Below, piece after piece: positions 23,852 to 30,143 of a stretch of 30,143 nt of DNA. The notes below the pieces were generated by a model, which saw nothing but the letters and a program-made list of their open reading frames with translations, was not told the origin of the DNA and made no database searches. The translations under genes and the position numbers were made by a program. Every line of letters begins with the position of its first letter. Position 1 is the stretch's first letter. The stretch covers positions 1 through 30,143 of the forward strand of contig UQVP01000010.1 of assembly GCA_900544605.1 (NCBI GenBank), written 5' to 3'. The stretch is from an uncultured Mycoplasmatota bacterium (GTDB lineage: Bacteria; Bacillota_I; Bacilli_A; RF39; UBA660).

Positions 23852-24472
23852 TTAAAGTTCTGTTATTTTTCCCAATATCAATTCAACACTAGTTGTAATA
23901 AATTTTTCTACATTCTCGATATTAAAAATATAATCTTTTTTTTCTTTACTATTTTCTATTATAATTCCCATTTGACTTAATAATAATCCCATTTTATCCA
24001 TTGGTATTTCTTCTATAATATTAGATAATTTAGGAAGTTGATTATAAAATATTTTTAAATCCATATTATACCTATCAATTAATTTAATATTTAAATTAGT
24101 ATAATCATTATAAACATATAGTGATAACATATTACCAGAACATTTTACGACTGTTCCATCTAATTTAGTAATCATAGGTTTATCATAAAATTCTGTTACA
24201 AAATATTTAAACCATAAATAGTCAGTATATAAATGTATGAAATACCCCATAACAAAATCATCAGTTAAACTATTTTTATATTTATTTAAGAAAGATTCTA
24301 TATCAGGAATGTTACTATCTAATTCTTTTAAAAAATGACTTTTAGTTTTCTCTTCGCCAATAAATTTTGATATATCAGGTGCAATAGCTCCAATTAAGAG
24401 TTGACTTTTATCTCTATTCAATTCTTTATTTATTTCATTTGCTACTGCTAAATGAATAACTGCTGATGCCAC
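23852..24472 (-). CDS. Zinc-dependent phospholipase C-like hydrolase
   Basis: The 206-residue helical protein resembles the Zn-dependent phospholipase C fold (PF00882-like). Possible metal ligands are spaced as expected: an N-terminal SAVIHLAVANEI, GAIAPD, KSHF, and the HxxxD of YFIHLYTDYLW. Activity and substrate are unknown; members in Bacillota are usually annotated only as hydrolases. The start is the GTG at 24472 (giving MASAVIH), nine bases after GGAGG. The ATG at 24481 sits directly on the Shine-Dalgarno sequence and cannot use it. It is divergent from the DUF6512-like gene. Confidence 0.65.
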   Translation of the reverse strand: MASAVIHLAVANEINKELNRDKSQLLIGAIAPDISKFIGEEKTKSHFLKELDSNIPDIESFLNKYKNSLTDDFVMGYFIHLYTDYLWFKYFVTEFYDKPMITKLDGTVVKCSGNMLSLYVYNDYTNLNIKLIDRYNMDLKIFYNQLPKLSNIIEEIPMDKMGLLLSQMGIIIENSKEKKDYIFNIENVEKFITTSVELILGKITEL

Positions 24473-24558
24473 AAATATCATCCTCCACCATAGATTATAT
24501 CATACAAATTAATATTTTTTTTAATTTTTAACATAATATTTTATAAGGAGTGATAAGA

Positions 24559-25098
24559 ATGTCATTAAAAAAAGTTCTAAAATTAAATATCATAGTTATC
24601 TTTCTATTATCGTTTTTAACTCATTTCATTTACAAAATAATACCAATTGATTTATTTGCTATATTTTTCCCAGTAAATGAAAGTATTTTTGAACACATGA
24701 AAATGATTTACACCACTTATCTTATTGATAGTATTATTTTATTTTTATTATTTAAAAAGTATAATATTAAATTTAATAATTTCTTTGGAGCTTTATTTTT
24801 AAGTTCAATTATTTCTATAACATCATTTTTAATTATCTGGTTACCAATTTATTATCGCATTGGTGAGAATCTTTTAATAACTCTTATTATCTTACTTATA
24901 TCAATATTTTTATCACAAATTGCAAGTTATTACATTTTAACATCTTTTAAAAATAATATTTTAAATTATATTGCTTTTGGTTTTGTAATCTTATTTATTA
25001 TTTTATTTGCTTATTTTACTTATTATCCCCTTCATAATGATTTCTTTTTAGATCCTTTAAATCAAAAATATGGTATTAATACGTATTTAATAAAATAA
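24559..25098 (+). CDS. DUF6512-like integral membrane protein
   Basis: The 179-residue protein has about six membrane segments and the sequence FFPVNESIFEHMKM near residue 40, which I associate with the DUF6512 family of small Bacillota membrane proteins. No function is known. The ATG at 24559 follows AAGGAG with 8 bases between; the GTG at 24550 is too close to the site. A weak stem (AAAAAGAA / TTCTTTTT) near 25096-25126 may terminate it. Confidence 0.65.
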   Translation: MSLKKVLKLNIIVIFLLSFLTHFIYKIIPIDLFAIFFPVNESIFEHMKMIYTTYLIDSIILFLLFKKYNIKFNNFFGALFLSSIISITSFLIIWLPIYYRIGENLLITLIILLISIFLSQIASYYILTSFKNNILNYIAFGFVILFIILFAYFTYYPLHNDFFLDPLNQKYGINTYLIK

Positions 25099-25126
25099 AA
25101 AGAACCAAATTAATTGATTCTTTTTA

Positions 25127-25168
25127 GGGTTAAACCCATCTATATATAAAACGCTAACACGTTAGCGT
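25127..25168. repeat. Two adjacent palindromes
   Basis: GGGTTAAACCC (25127-25137) is palindromic around a central A, and ACGCTAACACGTTAGCGT (25151-25168) has two 8-base inverted arms around AC. The second is relatively GC-rich for this region. No gene starts nearby on either strand. The rest of 25170-25290 holds only a 13-bp hairpin at 25246-25278. Confidence 0.6.
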
Positions 25169-25293
25169 ACTAAATAACTATTCTTAATATATCCAACTTT
25201 ATTTAATTATATTCAAACTTTGTATCACAATAATAATATATTCATAATATTTCTTTTTGTTACAAAAAAAGAAATATTGCCTAATACTTCTTT

Positions 25294-25917
25294 TCATCTA
25301 TTAATATATTTATCATATTGTCTAATAAAGTTTTCTAATGACTCGATTATTTTTTTTAAAAATTCAACGTTATTACAATCACGATATCTACCATTAATTT
25401 CAATTTGAATTGCATCAACATCCTCAAGATTATATAAATACTGTGTTATAGCGCCTCCCTTAAAAGGATCGTTATGTTTTATAAATTTTATGCCATTTTC
25501 AGTAAAGGCTTCTTCTAATTCTCTAATAGTTGAAAAATCAGCTGATAAATTATTTAGTGTCCCAAATTCAATATCAAAATCTCTATCTTTAGAAGCGCCG
25601 TGCAAATCTATAACTAATTTTATGCCATTTTCTTTTACCAAATTAATAAGAGCTTTTTTGTATTCATCATTATTATCCCTATTAGAATCCATTCCTGTGT
25701 CCGCCAATTTAACAATAGAGTAAGTTTTATCATATTTATTCAAATATAATGATATAGCTTTAGTATATGGTTCACTAAGTTTAACTGTTCCATCATGATG
25801 TGTTTGGATCATTGTATGTGGAGCAGAAAATAAAATAGGAACACTACCTGTTTTTATTTCAAAATTATTTTCTGTTAGATATTTTTCTAATTCATTTATT
25901 TCTTGTTTAAAATCCAC
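25294..25917 (-). CDS. N-formylglutamate amidohydrolase family protein
   Basis: The 207-residue protein has the family's metal-site motifs: FSAPH (His34), MDSNRD (about 77-82), DLHG (104-107), and a C-terminal FKGGAITQYL...IQIEINGRYR. The family hydrolyses N-formylglutamate or related N-acyl amides with a zinc-carboxypeptidase-like fold. Without other histidine-degradation genes here, the substrate is open. It starts with GTG at 25917 behind AGGAAG. It follows DUF1016 on the same strand across a 188-bp AT-rich gap (25918-26105) with no visible feature. Confidence 0.75.
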   Translation of the reverse strand: MDFKQEINELEKYLTENNFEIKTGSVPILFSAPHTMIQTHHDGTVKLSEPYTKAISLYLNKYDKTYSIVKLADTGMDSNRDNNDEYKKALINLVKENGIKLVIDLHGASKDRDFDIEFGTLNNLSADFSTIRELEEAFTENGIKFIKHNDPFKGGAITQYLYNLEDVDAIQIEINGRYRDCNNVEFLKKIIESLENFIRQYDKYINR

Positions 25918-26105
25918 TATACCACTTCCTATAGATATTATAACATATTAATTTTAAATTTTTCACTATATATTAATACCTAGAAATAATATTTCATCAT
26001 ATTAAATAACTCAAATACCTAGATAATTTTAATTCTTTATTTTTACATTATCTCTATTTTTTAACATTTTCCTGTGAGTTGAAAAAAATGCTAATGAATA
26101 TTATA

Positions 26106-27139
26106 TTACACTAACTCTAAATTTTTCTTTTCCTTTTCAATAACATCAATAAATTCTTTTTCACTTGGAATTGTTAATCTAAATTCTGATGAAAATATAG
26201 TTTTATTATCTTCTGGTAAAGTATATTTTACTACTGTTTCATTCTTATCTGTCGAAAGTAGTATCCCTATTGTTTTACTTTCATCTTTTGACTTTATTTT
26301 TCTATCATAGTAATTAACATACATTTGCATTTGTCCTAAGTCTTTATGACTAACTTTTCCAATTTTTAAATCTATTATAACAAAACATTTTAGTATTCTA
26401 TTATAAAACACTAAATCTGGATAAAAATGCTCAGTATCAATAGTTATTCTTAGTTGATTACCAACGTATGTAAAACCTTTACCTAATTCTAATAAAAATT
26501 CTTTCAAATGCTCTAATATATTTTTTTCTAAATCAGTTTCTAGATAGTTTGTATTCTCTTTTATATCTAAAAATTCTAAAACAAATGGATCTTTAATTAT
26601 ATCTTGATTTTCATAAATACTATGACCTTTTGTAGATAATTCTAATACTTTAGATTTATCTTTTGATGTAACAAGTCTTTCATAAAGTAGTGTTGTTCTT
26701 TGCCTTTGTAATTCTTTAACATTCCAATTTGAATTAATGCACTCTTTCATATAGAAATCCCTCTTTTTATTTTCTTTAATCTTAAGAAGTTCAAGATAAT
26801 GAGTCCAACTTAATTCGCTCATAATCGATGAGCTAATTGGATATACTATATAAAATTGTCTCATCCGTCTTAAATTCTGAATTGAAAAACCTTTTCCAAA
26901 ATTTTCTGTTAATTTTTTAGAAATACCTTCAATTAGAAAATCTCCATACTTTGCTCTTGATTTTCCTTTTTGTTTTTCAATAATCATTTTTCCAATGTTC
27001 CAATATAAATTAATCATTTCAGTATTAACAGTTTTATATATCCTATTTCTACTCTGCTCAATTAAATCTTTTATATTAATAAATAATTCATTTACTTCAT
27101 TATCATCAATTGTTATTTTTTTGTTAATTTTATCATCAT
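26106..27139 (-). CDS. DUF1016 (YhcG-type) PD-(D/E)XK nuclease, N-terminus out of frame
   Basis: The continuous frame from the ATG at 27017 encodes 303 residues: the end of the DUF1016 N-terminal domain (NLYWNIGKMIIEKQ, LRRMRQFY, LSWTHY) and the C-terminal nuclease domain with PDLVFYNR...VIIDLKIGK and GQMQMYVNYYD. Homology starts earlier. The same frame reads back through ELFINIKDLIEQSRNRIYKT, the expected family start, but no ATG/GTG/TTG exists there. An ATG pair at 27139/27136 with AGGAAGG in front opens another frame that stops after an A7 run (27122-27116). A -1 shift on A-AAA-AAA joins both into a 344-residue protein. It begins five bases after the comEC stop. Such proteins occur in defence or restriction-linked loci. 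Confidence 0.8.
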
Positions 27140-27144
27140 CCTTC

Positions 27145-29151
27145 CTACGAAATACAAGTCTTAAACTTATACCCTTTTTTATTCAACTTAATTTCAATAC
27201 TTCCATTTATATCAGTCCTATAAATCTTACTACCTTTTAAAGTATCTAAAACTTCTCCTTTAGGATGACCGTATCTATTATTCTTACCAACACTAATTAA
27301 GCTATATTTAGGATTAATACTTTTTATAAATTCTTCACTACTGCTTGTGTTTGATCCATGATGACCCACTTTAAAAAAATCTATATTTTTAAGATTATAT
27401 TTAGCTAATATATCATTCTCTTTTTCTATCCCTGCATCTCCCATAAATAGAAATTTGTATTTATTATAATTTAAATATATTACACTGGAATTATCATTCT
27501 CATTATCATATACTTTTGTTTTCAAAAACTGTAACTTATATTTATTTATCTTTAATTCATTAATACAACTATCATAATTTATATTAGTATTTTCTAGTAA
27601 TTCTATTTGCTTTTTTTCTAAATTATTATTATCACCACAGTTAAATACAACATTATCTATTTTAAAATTTTTAACTAAATTTAGTGCTTCTCCCATATGA
27701 TCATAATCACCATGCGTCAAAATCAAATAATCTATTTTTTTAATACCTAATGATTTTACATATGGAATAATAATATTATTGCTTATATAATTTGAATCAT
27801 CAAATAATTTACCACCTGTATCAATTAAAATATTACCTTGATTATGTGGGTAAGAAATTAACAAACAATCACCTTGATTAACATCTAACATCGTTACCAC
27901 TAAACTTTTTTTAAATATACAAATATTATAATGAATTATAATAATTAAAAATAAAATAATAAAATATTTTTTATTTTTAAGTGCTAGAACAATAACTATA
28001 TAGTAAATTAAAATTACATAAATAGATGGCCTAGCAAATATGAAATTAAAATAATTAATATTAGAACAAAATAAACTTATTTGTTCTAATACATTTATTA
28101 AAAATAAATATACACCATTAAATAATGGTAATAAGAAGATTAAAAATGATAAAGGAAATATAATTAATGAGACAAAAGGTAAAAAAAATAAATTTAATAT
28201 TGGGCTTAATAAATTAATAGAAAAATTATTATAAATTATTATTGGTAAACTAACCAAAAAAGAAAGTAATGATATTTTAATTAAACTCTTAAAATATTTC
28301 TTTTCTTTTAATTTATCACTAAAATAAATTAAAAATCCTGATATTGTAAAACTATAAATAAAACCTATATTATAAATGTAATATGGATTATAAAATAAAA
28401 AGAAAATCGTCATAATTAAAAATAAATTAAATGTACTAATTTTCCATTTAAATTTATTTTTAAGCAAACACAAAATAAAAAATATTACCGAACGCATTAT
28501 GGAAGGTAAAAAATTAGTAAGAAAAGCATAAAGTAGTAACATCAAAATCATTGTTAATTCATACCATTTAAATTTTTTTAAGCAAAAAGTAAGAATTAAT
28601 ACTATAAAACTAACATGCATTCCAGATACAGCAAATAAGTGACTAATTCCATTTATTTGATATGATTTTTTAACATTATCATCTATATAACTATTATCTC
28701 CTAATATAAAAGCATTTAAATAGGCACTCCCAAGCAATCTATTATGTATTTTGTTTTTAATTTCATATAAAACATTTCTATTCTTTTCTATTAATTCTAT
28801 TTTTTCAGCATCTAATACTAAAAATATCCTTTTACTTAGCAAATATTTTTTATAACTATATAAATTAAAATTAGTGTTACTACTAGGTTCTTTTAAAGTA
28901 CCTTTTATACTTACTTTATCTCCTAATTTATAATTGAAATCACCTTCATAATTAATAAGCAATTTTTCCTTTCCAACCCCTTCAATAACCACTTTATTTT
29001 CTTTATAGTTTATTTTTGTTATTTTAATAATAAAATTCATGCAAGATAATTCATATTTAGATTTTCTATCACTATTTATATAACAAAAGCAATAAATAAA
29101 ACAGCAAATAATTAAAATACTAAATAGTAATGTGGTCTTTAATTTTGTCAA
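27145..29151 (-). CDS. comEC: ComEC-type DNA uptake channel
   Basis: This protein of about 668 residues has three parts. First is an N-terminal DUF4131/OB-like extracytoplasmic region. Next is a central competence domain of many membrane helices with the signature SHLFAVSGMHVSFIVL. Last is a C-terminal metallo-beta-lactamase domain (VNQGDCLLI, LILTHGDYDHMGEA, FMGDAG, VGHHGSNTS, GHP). It forms the inner-membrane pore for single-stranded DNA in transformation, with the nuclease-like domain proposed to degrade the other strand. The N-terminal Rec2 body overlaps comEA by 32 bases. I choose the TTG at 29151, nine bases after GGAG, over the GTG at 29172. Confidence 0.94.
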   Translation of the reverse strand: MTKLKTTLLFSILIICCFIYCFCYINSDRKSKYELSCMNFIIKITKINYKENKVVIEGVGKEKLLINYEGDFNYKLGDKVSIKGTLKEPSSNTNFNLYSYKKYLLSKRIFLVLDAEKIELIEKNRNVLYEIKNKIHNRLLGSAYLNAFILGDNSYIDDNVKKSYQINGISHLFAVSGMHVSFIVLILTFCLKKFKWYELTMILMLLLYAFLTNFLPSIMRSVIFFILCLLKNKFKWKISTFNLFLIMTIFFLFYNPYYIYNIGFIYSFTISGFLIYFSDKLKEKKYFKSLIKISLLSFLVSLPIIIYNNFSINLLSPILNLFFLPFVSLIIFPLSFLIFLLPLFNGVYLFLINVLEQISLFCSNINYFNFIFARPSIYVILIYYIVIVLALKNKKYFIILFLIIIIHYNICIFKKSLVVTMLDVNQGDCLLISYPHNQGNILIDTGGKLFDDSNYISNNIIIPYVKSLGIKKIDYLILTHGDYDHMGEALNLVKNFKIDNVVFNCGDNNNLEKKQIELLENTNINYDSCINELKINKYKLQFLKTKVYDNENDNSSVIYLNYNKYKFLFMGDAGIEKENDILAKYNLKNIDFFKVGHHGSNTSSSEEFIKSINPKYSLISVGKNNRYGHPKGEVLDTLKGSKIYRTDINGSIEIKLNKKGYKFKTCIS

Positions 29152-29812
29152 ACAATTTATCTCCAATACCACTTACTTTTTTTATATCTTCAATACTTTT
29201 AAATAAACCATTTTGATTACGATACGCAATAATATCATTAGCTTTACTTTCACCAATACCATTCAAATTCATCAATTGTTCTTTAGTAGCTGTATTGATA
29301 GAAACTTTATCATTTGTTTTGTTAGTGTTAGTATCAGAACTATTGCTACTACTAACAACATTATCTTTTGAAGTTGAAGCATTATTAACTACTGAAGTTT
29401 CTTTTTTGGTATACTTTGTAGTTTGATTACTATATTTATTACTTATAACTATCACATTTTCATCCTTAAGAATTTTACTTAAATTAATATCAGAAGTATC
29501 AGCTTTATTTGTTAGTCCACCACTTATGTTAATCGCATCAATAACTCTTGAATTAAGTGGTAATTCATATACTCCAGGAGTTTTAACTTCTCCTTTAATA
29601 TCAATAGTAATACTTTCTTCTTTTTCTTCTTCTAAAACTTCATCTTTTGGTTCTACTACAGCTACCTCTTCTTTAATTACATCTTCTACTACTTCTTCTT
29701 TTTTATCACCAAACAAATAAACCATTACTCCAGCTATTATCATCATTAATATAACTACTCCACTTAATATTAAGTATTTATACTTTCTTCCAAATTCTAA
29801 AACTTTTTCCAT
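29120..29812 (-). CDS. comEA: ComEA-type competence DNA receptor
   Basis: The 230-residue protein has one N-terminal membrane helix (about 13-34), an acidic linker, an SLBB domain (about 68-125; IDIKGEVKTPGVYELP), a Ser/Thr/Asn-rich linker, and a C-terminal double helix-hairpin-helix (about 172-230; INTATKEQLMNLNGIGESKA). ComEA binds double-stranded DNA outside the membrane and passes it to ComEC. AAAGGAG precedes the ATG at 29812. It forms an operon with comEC; comEB and comER are absent. Confidence 0.95.
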   Translation of the reverse strand: MEKVLEFGRKYKYLILSGVVILMMIIAGVMVYLFGDKKEEVVEDVIKEEVAVVEPKDEVLEEEKEESITIDIKGEVKTPGVYELPLNSRVIDAINISGGLTNKADTSDINLSKILKDENVIVISNKYSNQTTKYTKKETSVVNNASTSKDNVVSSSNSSDTNTNKTNDKVSINTATKEQLMNLNGIGESKANDIIAYRNQNGLFKSIEDIKKVSGIGDKLFDKIKDHITI

Positions 29813-29876
29813 CTTTTTCTCCTTTCACTTCTAATATTCCACAAAAATATTCTATTTCCTTTTTATTTCAAAAAAA

Positions 29877-29898
29877 AGATAGAAAAGTTTTTCTATCT
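29877..29898 (-). terminator. Terminator after the right-edge gene
   Basis: AGATAGAAAA pairs with TTTTCTATCT and is followed by a T run on the minus strand, about 20 bases after the TAG at 29919. Confidence 0.8.
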
Positions 29899-29918
29899 AA
29901 ATTATTTATAATATCAAA

Positions 29919-30143
29919 CTATCCTAATTGTGATTTTGAGACAGTTATAACTGGGCGAACGCCAAAGTTGCTGTCGCTGCCGACGATGCCGTAGTTCAAG
30001 GTGCCGCCGTAGTTCACGCTCCAGGCGCGGCTAGAGTAAGACGCATTAGGGGTTGATGTCCAATAACCGTATGGTGCACTATTATTAACATTTAAATTTC
30101 CATATAACCATGTTGATAATCCCGAAGTTTTATTACCCGCAGC
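29919..30143 (-). CDS. 3' end of a protein with a C-type-lectin/FGE-like domain, predicted DGR target
   Basis: Seventy-four codons and a TAG are visible and the gene continues beyond the right edge. The translation includes LSTWLYGNLNV, YGYWTSTP, SRAWSVNY, then FGVRPVITVSK near the end. The W-tsTp...AW.v.y...GVRPV pattern is that of C-type-lectin or formylglycine-generating-enzyme-like folds, found at the C-termini of surface proteins and of diversity-generating retroelement (DGR) targets. Codons 38-59 of the fragment are all NNC or NNG, unlike the flanking codons and the genome; see the separate VR feature. A terminator follows. The N-terminus, and so the carrier (pilin, lipoprotein or other), is not visible. 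Confidence 0.8.
   Translation of the reverse strand, partial: AAGNKTSGLSTWLYGNLNVNNSAPYGYWTSTPNASYSSRAWSVNYGGTLNYGIVGSDSNFGVRPVITVSKSQLG
29967..30032 (-). other. Predicted DGR variable repeat (VR) core
   Basis: Of 22 consecutive codons, 19 end in C and 3 in G (TGG, GTG, TTG), with none ending in A or T. Seventeen NNC codons (AGC, CGC, TAC, GGC, ACC, ATC, GAC, AAC) can arise from AAC by changing adenines only. The block ends at the conserved FGVRPV segment, where DGR variable repeats usually end. No template repeat or reverse transcriptase is in the window. Confidence 0.7.

Noticed and set aside
25246..25278. Hairpin AATATTTCTTTTT / AAAAAGAAATATT as a terminator of the amidohydrolase gene.
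   Set aside because: It has no T run after the stem on either strand, so it is described only as a hairpin.
1..30143. Mycoplasma-type code with TGA as Trp, suggested by the low GC.
   Set aside because: All conserved Trp positions are TGG, and TGA ends prp, spoIVFB, mreC, dnaG and the amidohydrolase gene at the expected places.

Overview
The window is a very AT-rich bacterial chromosome segment using the standard code (TGG is the only Trp codon and TGA is used as a stop). Gene content and order point to Bacillota, probably a deep Bacilli or Mycoplasmatota-like lineage. rplU-prp-rpmA with a Prp-type L27 N-terminal extension, a spoIVFA/spoIVFB-mreCD-radC block, dnaG-rpoD-trmK, and comEA-comEC all have counterparts in Bacillus subtilis. 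The taxonomic placement is inferred from synteny and codon use only. There is no rRNA, tRNA, CRISPR array or insertion sequence that I can see, and no gene-free stretch longer than 300 bases.

Layout. 1-4781 (minus strand): SPOR protein (SpoIIB-like), radC, mreC, mreD, spoIVFA, spoIVFB, then an internal promoter and L21 leader driving rplU, prp, rpmA. This matches the B. subtilis spoIIB-to-rpmA region but lacks maf, mreB, minC and minD. 4846-8627: a CDP-alcohol phosphatidyltransferase (+), an ASCH protein, a 50-residue membrane-proximal protein and recD2. 8674-9886: a type IV prepilin gene preceded by a promoter, a 19-codon ORF carrying a nine-G run, and a strong terminator hairpin. The same promoter-leader sequence (about 75 bp) occurs again at the left edge. 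9887-13725: uvrC, a PDZ-Lon protease (YlbL type), and ylbJ. 13722-19735: a type IV pilus/pseudopilus assembly cluster with two minor pilins, a PilB-type ATPase, a prepilin peptidase, and a PilC-type platform protein with a giant duplicated N-terminal extension. 19852-23710: yqfQ-like, trmK, rpoD, dnaG. 23852-27139: a zinc-phospholipase-like protein, a DUF6512-like membrane protein, an N-formylglutamate amidohydrolase family protein, and a DUF1016 (YhcG) nuclease whose N-terminus is out of frame. 27145-29812: comEC and comEA, the DNA-uptake channel and receptor. 29919-30143: the 3' end of a large surface-type protein.

The most exciting signal is that last fragment. It ends in a C-type-lectin/FGE-like fold (GVRPVI motif). 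Immediately before that motif is a 66-bp block in which 22 consecutive codons end in C or G (19 in C), inside a genome that almost always uses A or T there. Seventeen of them are what adenine-specific mutagenesis of AAC codons would give. This is the signature of a variable repeat (VR) of a diversity-generating retroelement (DGR). The template repeat and reverse transcriptase are not in the window and should lie to the right or elsewhere.

Secondary signals are the repeated promoter cassette with its G9 leader ORF before a pilin gene, a DUF1016 nuclease that needs a frame change at an A7 run, a SpoIVFB gene that appears to start at a non-canonical ATT, and the enlarged PilC. Together, the pilus cluster, competence genes, prepilin leader element and predicted diversified protein suggest a cell that invests in variable surface appendages and DNA uptake. 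That linkage is inference.
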